From assembly GCA_021295695.1 (NCBI GenBank), contig JAGWBW010000023.1, positions 4,626 through 46,276 on the forward strand: a stretch of 41,651 nucleotides of DNA, in the 5' to 3' direction. The notes beneath the pieces are model-generated. The model was not told the DNA's origin. It saw only the letters and a list, made by a program, of their open reading frames with translations, and ran no database searches. Positions 33,455 to 41,651 of the stretch are shown piece after piece. The position numbers were made by a program, and so were the translations under genes. Numbering within the stretch: the stretch's first letter is position 1; each line of letters opens with the position of its first letter. Source of the DNA: Candidatus Latescibacterota bacterium. Its GTDB lineage: Bacteria > Latescibacterota > UBA2968.

Positions 33455-34216
33455 ATGAAGTTGGGTATTGTCACGTATCAAATCGCCGCGGATTGGGATG
33501 TTGCCACTATTATCGAAAACTGTGCCAAACTCGGTTATGGCGGTGCTGAACTGCGTACCACGCATGCTCACGGCGTTGAAACAGACCTTTCGGCGGGACA
33601 ACGGCAAGATATCCGCAAACAATTTGAGGATGGTGGGGTCGAAATCGCGGGTTTGGGCTCGGCGTTTGAATATCATTCGGATGATCCCGGCGTTGTGCGC
33701 GAAAATATTGATGGGACTATTGAATACGCCAAACTCGCCGCCGACCTGGGTTGCCCGGGCGTTAAGGTGCGCCCCAATGGCCTGCAAACCGACAAAGGCA
33801 TCTCGGTTGATCAAACACTCGAACAAATTGGCAAATCCGTGCGTGAATGCGCGATTGCGGCTGCTGATCTGGGGGTGCAAATCCGGGTGGAAGTTCACGG
33901 GCGAGAAACGCAAAAGCCCGCGTATATGCGTACCATTATGGATTGGGCAGATCACGACAACGCCTATGTGTGCTGGAATTCGAATTTGGGTGAAGTTGAA
34001 GATAGGTCTATCAAAGCCAATTTTGACCTGCTCAAACACAAAATCGGTCTGGTACACATCACCGAATTGTGCAATCCGGCTTATCCCTGGCGCGAACTCT
34101 TTTCTCTTCTCAATGCCGAAGGCTATGCGGGATATACGCTGGCCGAAATCCCCGGTAGTACAGATGCCGAGCGTTTGCTCCAGTATTACAAGGCTTTGTG
34201 GGAAGCGTATCAGTAG
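33455..34216 (+). CDS. Sugar phosphate isomerase/epimerase (xylose isomerase-like TIM barrel)
   Basis: 253-residue AP_endonuc_2-type TIM barrel, complete. The start MKLGIVTYQIAADWDVATII and ENCAKLGYGGAELRTTHAHG are typical. Later strands include VKVRPNGLQ, IRVEVHGRE (Glu and His, possible metal ligands), YVCWNSNLGE, GLVHITELC and YTLAEIPGS (Glu). The family holds sugar isomerases, epimerases and related enzymes; the substrate cannot be set. The next gene starts 19 bp later. Confidence 0.82.
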   Translation: MKLGIVTYQIAADWDVATIIENCAKLGYGGAELRTTHAHGVETDLSAGQRQDIRKQFEDGGVEIAGLGSAFEYHSDDPGVVRENIDGTIEYAKLAADLGCPGVKVRPNGLQTDKGISVDQTLEQIGKSVRECAIAAADLGVQIRVEVHGRETQKPAYMRTIMDWADHDNAYVCWNSNLGEVEDRSIKANFDLLKHKIGLVHITELCNPAYPWRELFSLLNAEGYAGYTLAEIPGSTDAERLLQYYKALWEAYQ

Positions 34217-34235
34217 ATAGGCTCCGTTCCCTTTG

Positions 34236-34961
34236 ATGAGTGTACAAAAAGAAATTTACGCCCTCAAACGCGAACTCGCCGCACGTTATCAACTCGGCGA
34301 AGAACACCACAATATTTGTGGACGCAAGATAGGTGTGACTTGTGTTGAAGATGCCGAAGCACTCTTTGACAAACTGGGGATGGCCGATCCCGATAGCATT
34401 GAGGTTCAGGATGAACGTCTGCCTTATTGGGCAACGCTTTGGGATTCTGCGCTTATTTTGTCCGATGTTTTGCTCTCGGATAACTTGATCGCGCCGGGCG
34501 AGTCCGTGCTTGAACTCGGCTGTGGATTGGGCCTGGTGTCATCTATTGCCTGTCTCAAACGCGCGCGTGTCACGGCCACCGATTATCAGCCCGATGCACT
34601 CAAGTTCGCACGACTCAACAGTTTGCAAATTGCCGGCGTCGCGCCCAGGACAATGCTTATCGACTGGCGCTTCCCGCCACAAGGTCAACACTATGCCACC
34701 TTGTTGGGTGCCGACCTTGTGTACGAACTGCGCTTTTTCGATCCGCTCATTGCCGCATTCGACGCCTTTCTCGCACCGGGCGGGCGCATTTTATTTTCTG
34801 AACCCCATCGCGTCGTAGGCAGATCTTTCTTCGATCGTCTCCAGGATGCGGGCTGGGCGTTTTCCACTATAACCGAGCGGGAAGGCGCGACAGTGTATGA
34901 GATCGTGAGGGGTGAGGGGGCCTCACACAAAGACACAAAGACACAAAGATACAAGACGTGA
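34236..34961 (+). CDS. SAM-dependent methyltransferase (lysine-methyltransferase-like)
   Basis: 241 residues. The SAM-binding motif I is SVLELGCGLGLVSSIACLKR (about 90-110), followed by VTATDYQPDALKFARLNSLQ. The pre-motif region RLPYWATLWDSALILSDVL is typical of the METTL21/EEF2KMT-like group that methylates lysine in proteins. The terminal residues SHKDTKTQRYKT come from an 8-bp repeat and look like a late addition. ATG 34236 is taken; a TTG three bases earlier is the alternative. Substrate unknown. Confidence 0.8.
   Translation: MSVQKEIYALKRELAARYQLGEEHHNICGRKIGVTCVEDAEALFDKLGMADPDSIEVQDERLPYWATLWDSALILSDVLLSDNLIAPGESVLELGCGLGLVSSIACLKRARVTATDYQPDALKFARLNSLQIAGVAPRTMLIDWRFPPQGQHYATLLGADLVYELRFFDPLIAAFDAFLAPGGRILFSEPHRVVGRSFFDRLQDAGWAFSTITEREGATVYEIVRGEGASHKDTKTQRYKT
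34925..34948 (+). repeat. Three tandem copies of an 8-bp unit
   Basis: ACACAAAG occurs three times, followed by a degenerate fourth (ATACAAG). It encodes the odd tail of the methyltransferase. Similar ACACAAAG arrays occur as dispersed repeats in some bacterial genomes. Confidence 0.7.
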
Positions 34962-35003
34962 AAAGCACCCTCTCTTACCTATTGTATATTACCTTCCACC
35001 ACT

Positions 35004-35894
35004 TCAAAATATATCCAAATCCACTGCTTCGATTTCTTTCCGCAATGCTTTCTCTTCTTCTTTGTCGAGCGGACGTGTAGGCTTGATGGGATCGCCGCAC
35101 TCGATCCCCTGCCAGCGCAATACGGCGCGTACGCTGCCGTGTCCACCGTATTTTTGACAAATCCGGATCAGTTCATTCACGTCTGCTTGCAATGCGCGCG
35201 CCGTATCCAAATCGCGCGTGTTCACCGCCTCGTAAATGCCCACAAAATGCGCGGGCATCACGTTGTAAAATGTGCCAATGCCCCCTTGCGCGCCTATCGC
35301 GATACCCGATAGGGCCACTTCGTCATGTCCGTTAAAAATATGCGGTTTATGCGTTCCATTGAGGACGCGTTCCATTAAGAACAAGTTGAAATTTGTGAAT
35401 TTAATGCCCACCACACCCTCGAGTGCGAGCATCTGGTTGACTTGTTCAAACGAATACTCTTGATGCGTGACCACGGGGATATAATACACAAAGACCGGCA
35501 AATTTGCCGCTGAACTCAGCGCGCTGTAATACGCCAATATATCGTCAAACCGATACCCCTGGACATAAGGCGGCAAACTCGAAACACCATCGGCTCCCGC
35601 ATCTGCGGCGTGTTTGGCGAGTTCAACGGCATCGCGCTCGGAGGGCGCACCAACGTGTACTACCACTCGGCCACATCCTTTTGATGCTTTGACAGCAACC
35701 TCTGTAGCCAGCTTGCGTTCGGCCATTGTCATCAAATAGCCTTCGCCCGTGTTGCCGGCTACATACACGCCATGTGAACCCTGTTCATAAATACGCGCCA
35801 TGAGTTTTTCGTAAGCCAGGACGCTAAATGCGCCTGCCCCATCTCTGGGGCTGACCAGTGCGGGATACATACCCTTAAAACCGTCGAGTATCAC
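35004..35894 (-). CDS. Dihydrodipicolinate synthase/N-acetylneuraminate lyase family protein
   Basis: Class I aldolase, 296 residues. GVYVAGNTGEGYLMTMAER carries the GxTGE signature, Tyr137 (VFVYYIPVVTH) the proton-shuttle position and Lys165 (VVGIKFTNFN) the Schiff-base lysine. The family cleaves or makes C-C bonds with pyruvate-type substrates; the keto-acid partner here is not DHDPS-specific. The GTG start at 35894 overlaps the stop of the ADP-ribosylglycohydrolase-like gene by four bases. It is the last gene of the corrinoid operon. Confidence 0.85.
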   Translation of the reverse strand: MILDGFKGMYPALVSPRDGAGAFSVLAYEKLMARIYEQGSHGVYVAGNTGEGYLMTMAERKLATEVAVKASKGCGRVVVHVGAPSERDAVELAKHAADAGADGVSSLPPYVQGYRFDDILAYYSALSSAANLPVFVYYIPVVTHQEYSFEQVNQMLALEGVVGIKFTNFNLFLMERVLNGTHKPHIFNGHDEVALSGIAIGAQGGIGTFYNVMPAHFVGIYEAVNTRDLDTARALQADVNELIRICQKYGGHGSVRAVLRWQGIECGDPIKPTRPLDKEEEKALRKEIEAVDLDIF

Positions 35895-36898
35895 AGGGCG
35901 CCTCCTGTTTTTTCGTAAAGTGTACGGGATAGTGATTCGATTTCTGTACGTTCAACCAATGTCTCTACGAGATGTTGCGGCAAACCCGATGTCCCGCGAT
36001 ACAAACCGCTCAATGTGCCGGCAATAGCTGCAAATGTATCTACATCTCCACCGGTGTGTAGCGCACGTTCAACAGTGGGGATAAATTTTCCTTCTGCGCG
36101 CAAAAATGCCTCCAGAGCCACCACAATTGTGGCCTGGGCTTCGCTCGGGATGGCATTTTTGCGCGCTGCTTCGGGCATTTTTACCATGGCCGCCCACGCA
36201 TCTTCTTCGTTCATTGTCAGCAATGTTCGCACCTGTGCGATCAGTTCGCCTGTAGATTCGCAAATCGGTCTGGCCGACCACTCGGCTACATCCAGCACTT
36301 CATTCCCATCCAGCGGACGATGTGTTACCAGATGCCCCACCACATGGGCCATTGCGACTGCAGGAGCAACTGCGCGTGGGTCCTGGTGCGTCACATGGCT
36401 CGCTGCAATTGCATCATCCCGGATATTTTCACCGGTTGCCCAGTTCCACAAGCCCACTGGCGCGATTTTCATGATCGCCCCGTTGGAGGGGTGGTCCTTT
36501 GATGCGGCTTCTGACCACGCCAGCCCCTGATCAAGGCGCTCCAGAGTTTCTCGAAAAGCCCTGCCATACATTTGCAGGATTCCCTCACGCCACAGCGCCA
36601 AAAACCGATTGCTCAGGTCTTCGGGATCGACCTTTCCACACGCTAATATTGACTCAATCAGGATGATAGTCTGCTGTGTATCGTCTGTATATTCTCCTGC
36701 TGGCCGGGTCAACACGCCTTCCCGATTGATCCGACCGCGATAGTGGTCTGTCAATCCTTCTACTGCCAAAATCCGATCCCGCGGCCATCCCTCACAAAAA
36801 CAGCCCAGAGTATCGCCTATCGCGCCGCCCAATAGCGCGCCTACAAACAAATCCTCAACATCGACATCTTCCAGATCGTCTTCCCAATAATCAGCCAT
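35891..36898 (-). CDS. ADP-ribosylglycohydrolase (DraG-like) family protein
   Basis: 335 residues, all-helical fold with the two di-metal motifs: EYTDDTQQTIILIESILA (Thr71, Asp72, Asp73) and GGDVDTFAAIAGTLSG near the C-terminus. The family removes ADP-ribose from proteins or small molecules, or hydrolyses related glycosidic bonds. Its place between the homocysteine-methyltransferase-like gene (44 bp upstream) and the aldolase (four-base overlap) suggests small-molecule catabolism, not protein regulation; this is inference. Confidence 0.85.
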   Translation of the reverse strand: MADYWEDDLEDVDVEDLFVGALLGGAIGDTLGCFCEGWPRDRILAVEGLTDHYRGRINREGVLTRPAGEYTDDTQQTIILIESILACGKVDPEDLSNRFLALWREGILQMYGRAFRETLERLDQGLAWSEAASKDHPSNGAIMKIAPVGLWNWATGENIRDDAIAASHVTHQDPRAVAPAVAMAHVVGHLVTHRPLDGNEVLDVAEWSARPICESTGELIAQVRTLLTMNEEDAWAAMVKMPEAARKNAIPSEAQATIVVALEAFLRAEGKFIPTVERALHTGGDVDTFAAIAGTLSGLYRGTSGLPQHLVETLVERTEIESLSRTLYEKTGGAL

Positions 36899-36942
36899 AA
36901 TACAAATCCCCCAAGTTTAATCGGTGTAAAAATATCGGGCCT

Positions 36943-37941
36943 CTATCGCACATCTACGATATTGCGAAATGCCCGAATGTGATCGGGCGTTGTTCCGCAA
37001 CATCCGCCTATCAAGAACCCACCGGCGTCCAACAAGTCTTCGACGTGTTGCGCCATGTCTTCTGGGCCTTGTGAATACGACGCCTGTTTGGTGACTTTGT
37101 CCAGGGTGGGTAAGCCCGCATTGGGATAGGCCATCAAACGCTTGTTTTCGATGCCGCGATCCACAAGCGCTTTTTGCATCTGCTTTGTGCCCTCAATTGC
37201 ATAGGGCATGCCCGTGTGGTCTGTATTGCGCGTTTCTGCGCCGCAGTTCAGGCCCAGGAGTTGTACGTCATCGATCAGGTTATCGCCATTTGAATATTCG
37301 CCACTTGTCAAAATGTCCAGCACATCGCCGGGCGAAAAGCCCCAGTCCGTTCGATAAATCAATTCACCCGTTTTGCGATCTTTTGTGAATTTATACGTCA
37401 TATTCACGGCGATAGGCAAGCCCGTTTGCCGTGCAATATCAACGGCGATTGCCGCTTCTTTGGCAGAAAACTGCGTCTCGATGACAAAGAAATCGACACC
37501 GCTTTTGACCATGGCAGAGATCACGCGCTCGTGGGCTGATCGCACATCTGCATTGGGAATGCCAAAAACCGTATCGCCGGCATCGGCTTCGATAGCACCA
37601 GGGGAGGGACCGATGGAACCGCCTACATAAACATCCTTTCCACTTTCTTCAACGGCTCGCCGCGCGTGTTGGACAGCTAATTTTGTCAGGTGCTCGGCAT
37701 CATCCTCATCGGCATCGGCCATTTCGAGATGCAGGGGGGATACCACAAATGTGTTTGTGCCAATGGCGTTTGCACCCGCATCAATATACGCGCGATGCAC
37801 TGCCACCACCTCGTCGGGGTGCGATAGATTGGCGATGGAACTGTTTGCCAGATTCACCCCATGTTCAAATAATTGAGACCCAAAGCCGCCGTCGTACACC
37901 ATAGGTTGGTCATCTGTGAGGCGTTCTGTAAAAGATTTCAT
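36943..37941 (-). CDS. Homocysteine S-methyltransferase-family protein
   Basis: 332-residue TIM barrel of the Hcy-methyltransferase type (as in betaine-homocysteine methyltransferase and the MetH N-terminus). The zinc ligands are Cys233 (LLGLNCGAETRN) and Cys314 and Cys315 (GGFLIGGCCGTTPDHIRAF). The start FTERLTDDQPMVYDGGFGSQ is the usual one. It may take a methyl group from the corrinoid protein or a methyl donor and pass it to a thiol such as homocysteine. It overlaps the corrinoid activator by four bases (ATGA). Confidence 0.9.
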   Translation of the reverse strand: MKSFTERLTDDQPMVYDGGFGSQLFEHGVNLANSSIANLSHPDEVVAVHRAYIDAGANAIGTNTFVVSPLHLEMADADEDDAEHLTKLAVQHARRAVEESGKDVYVGGSIGPSPGAIEADAGDTVFGIPNADVRSAHERVISAMVKSGVDFFVIETQFSAKEAAIAVDIARQTGLPIAVNMTYKFTKDRKTGELIYRTDWGFSPGDVLDILTSGEYSNGDNLIDDVQLLGLNCGAETRNTDHTGMPYAIEGTKQMQKALVDRGIENKRLMAYPNAGLPTLDKVTKQASYSQGPEDMAQHVEDLLDAGGFLIGGCCGTTPDHIRAFRNIVDVR

Positions 37942-39866
37942 ACTGTCATCCTCTTAAACTGACACCCTTCGACAAATGCATCAAAAAAATCTGGCTTTGT
38001 CTCCAGTTCCACATGCTCTATCCGTTTCACAAGGTGCTCTAACTCATCGCGTCGTTTTCGCGAGAGCAATACTTCTCTTGCGCCCAATATCGCGGCATTT
38101 CCCACCTTTTCAATGCGCTCTTGTGGCACGGGTGCGAGAAAACCGATATCAATCGCATTTTGCACATTTACGTAATTGGCGAAACCACCGGATAGATAGA
38201 GCCGATGGATCTGGTCGGGGGCAATGCCAAATTCGCGCATGACAATCATTTGTCCACAATAATTTGCGGCCTTGGCCTGAGCCAGATTGCTCACATCTTC
38301 GCGCGATAGCGCAATGCCGTGTTCGGGCACCACCATCATTTCAAATTGTTTGCGGTTGGCAAATACGCCCTTTTCCGTCATCATATCATGTCGCCGGAGT
38401 TCGGCCAACAAATCGATTAGCCCAGAGCCGCACAATCCCTGGGGCGCGCCGCCGCCAATTACGCGGTAATTGAACTGCCCATTCTCCCACGCCATCGATT
38501 CAATTGCCCCATCTTGCCCGGGCATGCCACAGGCGATGCCACCGCCTTCAAATGCCGGTCCCGCCGGACAAGATGCTGCGATCAACCGATCTCGATTGCC
38601 CACCACGACCTCGGTATTGGTGCCCACATCGACAAGCATAAACACTTCGTCCTGGTCACCCATTTCTACGGCCAGCATATCTGCTGCGACATCGCCGCCT
38701 ACATGGCTTGCAATAAGGGGCATGCCATATACCCTCGCTTTGGGATTTGCGCGAATGCCCAACCGCCTGCTGCTTTCATAAAGGGCGGTTGTTTTTCGCT
38801 TTCCGGCCAGATATTCGTGTTCTATTTGAGATTTATAGGGCTTTTGCCCAATACTCTGCACATCGAGTCTGAAAAACATATCTCGCATGGTGGCATTGCC
38901 AGCGACGACAATTTCGTAAATTTCTTGTCGCTTAAAACCCAGTTTTTCACAGAGCACCAGGATCTCGTGGTTGATTGCATTTACCAGTGCCTTCCACAGC
39001 TCATTTGGATATTCGCCGTCATAAGAAATGCGATACATGATATCGCTGCCGCCAAAGCGCTGGGGATTTTCATAAGATGCAATCGCAATACTCTCGCCAG
39101 ATTCCAGATCTATGAGATCCATCACAATTGTTGTGGTGCCCACATCAATTGCCAGCCCATAGATGTTTCCCCGAAACCGATCGATGTCTTCACCGTCGTA
39201 GAATATCCTGTCACCTTTGCGCGTTACCAGAGGATCGATGCCAATTTCTTTTTGCTGGCTCAAGGTCAAAATTTGAGGCGCGCGGCGCAGGGGCATAAAT
39301 TCAACTTCCGCATCTAAATCTACGACTTCAGCCTGACAGGCCAATCGGTAATTGTCTTTTAAGAAAGCTTCAGCCTCAGTTTTTGGGCACAGGGCTGCTT
39401 CACCCTTTGCAATTTCTACCACGCATTCATGGCATATTCCTGAACGGAAACACGATGTTGGAACCCGAACAGATAGATCGTCGGCATAATCAAAGATCGT
39501 CTTCCGCGCTTCGAGTTGTTGCACTTGCCCCATGTGCGTAATTGTGCCCGTTCCCTTTTTTCTGCGACGTTTTTTTTGTGTTTTGAGCGTGGTCTTCATC
39601 TCACGATAGGCGTTTGGATCCGTTTCCCAGGCCGTGCGATAGTCGAGGTTATCATTGCTGGCACATTGAAAAAGCGCCCGACCGGGCACTGGCTTTCGCT
39701 GAAATTTACATCCAAATTTGGCGGTGCATTCGTTGTCTTTATTTTTGTAGGGACAACGCATCTGTGCCTGTTCGTCGGCATGTTGGACAATATCTGAAAA
39801 AATTTCAGACATGCGATCCAACCGCTTTTGATAGGCTTCTCGATCTATTTTTTTTTGCTCACTCAT
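37938..39866 (-). CDS. Reductive activator of corrinoid proteins (RACo-like), with an extra N-terminal Cys module
   Basis: Reactivates the oxidised Co(II) corrinoid to Co(I) using ATP. 642 residues: (a) an unusual N-terminal segment with Cys38, Cys47, Cys53 and Cys68, then a basic linker (KKRRRKK); (b) a plant-type [2Fe-2S] ferredoxin domain with Cys139, Cys145, Cys148 (SCFRSGICHECVV) and Cys177; (c) a middle domain; (d) the actin-like ASKHA ATPase (YGLAIDVGTTTIVMDL, MLVDVGTNTEVVVG, CGSGLIDLLAEL, YLSGGFANYVN). It overlaps the corrinoid protein by eight bases. The extra Cys module is not part of RACo proteins I know. Confidence 0.9.
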   Translation of the reverse strand: MSEQKKIDREAYQKRLDRMSEIFSDIVQHADEQAQMRCPYKNKDNECTAKFGCKFQRKPVPGRALFQCASNDNLDYRTAWETDPNAYREMKTTLKTQKKRRRKKGTGTITHMGQVQQLEARKTIFDYADDLSVRVPTSCFRSGICHECVVEIAKGEAALCPKTEAEAFLKDNYRLACQAEVVDLDAEVEFMPLRRAPQILTLSQQKEIGIDPLVTRKGDRIFYDGEDIDRFRGNIYGLAIDVGTTTIVMDLIDLESGESIAIASYENPQRFGGSDIMYRISYDGEYPNELWKALVNAINHEILVLCEKLGFKRQEIYEIVVAGNATMRDMFFRLDVQSIGQKPYKSQIEHEYLAGKRKTTALYESSRRLGIRANPKARVYGMPLIASHVGGDVAADMLAVEMGDQDEVFMLVDVGTNTEVVVGNRDRLIAASCPAGPAFEGGGIACGMPGQDGAIESMAWENGQFNYRVIGGGAPQGLCGSGLIDLLAELRRHDMMTEKGVFANRKQFEMMVVPEHGIALSREDVSNLAQAKAANYCGQMIVMREFGIAPDQIHRLYLSGGFANYVNVQNAIDIGFLAPVPQERIEKVGNAAILGAREVLLSRKRRDELEHLVKRIEHVELETKPDFFDAFVEGCQFKRMTV

Positions 39867-40620
39867 TCTCCTCCTCCCACTCCTTCAACAATTGTACAGC
39901 CAGTTCCACGCAGTCCAGGGCGTTTTCGCCGTATCCGTCCGCACCCATGTCATCGGCAAATTCCTGTGTCACAGGGGCACCGCCTACCATAATTTTTACG
40001 TCGTCTCGCAAATCTTCGTCAATAAATGCCTCAATTGTCTTGCCCATATTCGGCATTGTCGTGGTCAACAGCGCCGACATGCCCAGTAAATTGGCTTCGT
40101 GTTCTTCGACGGCATCCATAAACTCGTCTTCGGATGTATCCACGCCGAGGTCGTGAACGATAAACCCGGCGCCGCGCAACATCATGATACACAAATTTTT
40201 GCCAATATCGTGCAAATCACCCTTTACCGTGCCCATAATGACCGTACCTGCCGGTTCGACGCCCGAGGCTGACAAGATGGGTTCAATATGCGCCATTCCC
40301 GCTTTCATCGCGCGGGCACATGCGAGGACTTCGGGTACAAAAATAAAATTCTCTCGAAATTTAATCCCCACAATGCCCATGCCAGCGATCAAGCCATCGT
40401 CCATAATTTCCAGCGCACCCACGCCTGCGTTCAGGGCGTCTTGTGTCAATTGATCGACATCGTGATGCGCGCCATCGATTAATGAGGCGGCAATATCCTG
40501 CATCTCGGGACTCGCATTTGCGAACAGATCGATATTGCGCTGGATCTCATTGGGGCGTTCTAAAAATTCTTCTATTTCTTCTTTGATAAACTCATTTTGA
40601 ATATCGGATAATTCAGCCAT
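39859..40620 (-). CDS. Corrinoid (B12-binding) methyltransferase carrier protein
   Basis: Holds the corrinoid that shuttles a methyl group between partner enzymes. 253 residues: a helical N-terminal cap and a C-terminal B12-binding domain with GTVKGDLHDIGKNLCIMML (D-x-H-x-x-G; His137 is the lower cobalt ligand), LLGMSALLTTTMPNM and IMVGGAPVTQEFADDMGADG. The MtaC/MtbC/MttC-type family is clear; the substrate is not. ATG 40620 is chosen over the 40641 ATG, because the first ATG lies in the end of the upstream gene and the family starts here. It overlaps the upstream gene by eight bases. Confidence 0.9.
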   Translation of the reverse strand: MAELSDIQNEFIKEEIEEFLERPNEIQRNIDLFANASPEMQDIAASLIDGAHHDVDQLTQDALNAGVGALEIMDDGLIAGMGIVGIKFRENFIFVPEVLACARAMKAGMAHIEPILSASGVEPAGTVIMGTVKGDLHDIGKNLCIMMLRGAGFIVHDLGVDTSEDEFMDAVEEHEANLLGMSALLTTTMPNMGKTIEAFIDEDLRDDVKIMVGGAPVTQEFADDMGADGYGENALDCVELAVQLLKEWEEENE

Positions 40621-41641
40621 GAACTCTCTTTTCCTCCGCATGCCAGTCCACGATCGCTTTGGGGATTTCTTTCAAATTTTCGATGGATGTCTGCAACGGA
40701 ATCGCGCATTCAGGCCCGATCAGGTTCACACCGGCGTCCAGGTTTTTATATACCTCTTCTCTTACGGTTTCCGGCTCTTTTGAAAATAGCGTTTCCGGAT
40801 TGTTGATGTTGCCGACCAGTGCGATTCGTTCCTTTATGATGTCAATTGACTCATCCGGATCGTTTTTGGAGTCGTAGTGGAATGCTGCCATGCCCGTTTG
40901 CGCGATGTATTCCATCCGATCAACGGTGCGCCCACATATATGCAAAATCAGTGGAATGGGGATGCGGTCGGCAAATTCGATGTGCAATTCACGCAAATAC
41001 CGATCGTAATAATCGCCGCTGACCAGATCGCCGGTTGCGTGATCGGGCAGGGTCAAGGCGTCGGCGCCTGCTTCGATTTGCGCCACGCCAAATTCGACGG
41101 TCACTTCTTTTAATTTGTCCAGAATCTGCCGCGTGTGATCCGGGTCGTCTAATGATAGGAGCAAAAAATCCTCTACGCCAAAACAGTGATAGGCGAGGGA
41201 CCAGGGCCCCATTGTTTTGCCAATAATCGCCACTTCGTCGCCGTATTCTTTTCGCAATATGCCAATTGCGTCCAGCACGCATTTTGTATCGGGATGGGTC
41301 AATAAGTTTGACGGGATTTGAATATCATCTGCTGTGTGCCAGATCGGCTCTTTCATTTTTACTGTGGGCCAGTTGTCTTTTTGCTCCCACTGGATTTTGC
41401 ATCCCAGTGCCGACGATTCTTGAATAATCGTAAATACCGGCATAATGGTGTCAAAGCCCAGTTCGGTATAGCCCGTTGCAGCCAGCCGCGCCATGAGTTC
41501 TGGCTCGCGATTGGCGTTCGGAAATGGCGCATCTACCAGGTCCATTAATTCCACGGTTGCAACCGAGGTAGGATTACACGTTGGTGTGCGATCTACAGGT
41601 GCCCGATTGAGTGCCGCCAATACGCGGTCGCGCGGTTTCAT
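40613..41641 (-). CDS. UroD-family corrinoid methyltransferase (MtaA/MtbA or MtvB type)
   Basis: 342 residues, complete. The fold is that of uroporphyrinogen decarboxylase, but the zinc site of the methyltransferase branch is present: His234 and Cys236 (LILHICGRTVDR) and Cys312 (NLIGPECAIPLQ). In methanogens such enzymes pass methyl from the corrinoid to coenzyme M; in acetogens relatives take methyl from methoxy-aromatics to the corrinoid. Either role fits here. Its stop overlaps the corrinoid gene start, so it works with that carrier. The gene begins ten bases from the window edge, with no visible ribosome site. Confidence 0.88.
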   Translation of the reverse strand: MKPRDRVLAALNRAPVDRTPTCNPTSVATVELMDLVDAPFPNANREPELMARLAATGYTELGFDTIMPVFTIIQESSALGCKIQWEQKDNWPTVKMKEPIWHTADDIQIPSNLLTHPDTKCVLDAIGILRKEYGDEVAIIGKTMGPWSLAYHCFGVEDFLLLSLDDPDHTRQILDKLKEVTVEFGVAQIEAGADALTLPDHATGDLVSGDYYDRYLRELHIEFADRIPIPLILHICGRTVDRMEYIAQTGMAAFHYDSKNDPDESIDIIKERIALVGNINNPETLFSKEPETVREEVYKNLDAGVNLIGPECAIPLQTSIENLKEIPKAIVDWHAEEKRVHG

Positions 41642-41651
41642 TGGTTTTATT

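Noticed and set aside
33350-34057. 235-residue minus-strand frame opposite the sugar isomerase
   Set aside because: Shadow of a complete TIM-barrel gene; no ribosome site or family.
34236-34961. Methyltransferase as the substrate enzyme of the corrinoid operon
   Set aside because: It lies on the other strand and is SAM-dependent of the protein-lysine type, with no corrinoid motif.
38514-39317. 267-residue plus-strand frame opposite the corrinoid activator
   Set aside because: Shadow of a strongly recognisable ASKHA protein; composition is not protein-like.

Overview
This looks like a piece of chromosome from an uncultured Gram-negative-type bacterium of moderate GC. The housekeeping genes are diverged but complete. 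The mix of a phytanoyl-CoA dioxygenase-family protein, a TIM-barrel sugar isomerase, AAA-ATPase/PD-(D/E)XK proteins and a corrinoid methyl-transfer operon would suit a lineage such as Latescibacterota or a relative. That placement is a low-confidence inference: there is no rRNA or tRNA in the window to test it.

Layout. (1) 0.1-3.0 kb is a scar: an IS3-family element with a nonsense mutation in orfA, then an exported protein cut off by a second insertion sequence, then an internally deleted remnant of an AAA-ATPase/nuclease gene. (2) 3.0-10.8 kb is minus strand: two tiny membrane proteins, a VOC protein, rdgB, rph, a DnaC-like ATPase, smpB, a SirB1-like protein, mnmG, bioB and a one-domain chromate transporter. 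(3) 11.1-28.6 kb is plus strand: a TPR protein, efp-accB-accC-gcvH, an HNH protein, a tightly overlapping trpS-scpA-scpB-rluB-cmk-plsC run, rpsA, mtaB, a conserved unknown and mutS. (4) 27.2-32.7 kb is an accessory island: a decayed toxin-antitoxin pair, a frame-broken TIR-like effector gene, a truncated dioxygenase copy, an intact RES/Xre toxin-antitoxin pair, a broken AAA-ATPase/nuclease gene and the intact dioxygenase. (5) 32.7-35.0 kb holds an acetyltransferase, a sugar isomerase/epimerase and a methyltransferase. (6) 35.0-41.6 kb is a six-gene minus-strand operon: UroD-family methyltransferase, corrinoid protein, ferredoxin-linked corrinoid activator, homocysteine-methyltransferase-like protein, ADP-ribosylglycohydrolase-like protein and a DHDPS-family lyase.

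How the genes work together. The plus-strand core covers translation (EF-P, TrpS, S1, MtaB), fatty-acid precursor supply (AccB/AccC, PlsC), chromosome condensation (ScpAB) and repair (MutS). The last operon contains the core parts of a corrinoid-dependent methyl-transfer system: a methyltransferase, a B12 carrier and a reductive reactivator. A homocysteine-methyltransferase-like protein could be the methyl acceptor enzyme. Its substrate is unknown, and the operon's odd features (extra Cys module on the activator, DraG-like and DHDPS-like partners) make it the best candidate here for an undescribed pathway. The most unusual gene structure is the DnaC-like ATPase. Its reading frame starts directly after the smpB stop codon and has no AUG, GUG or UUG upstream of its zinc-binding cysteines.
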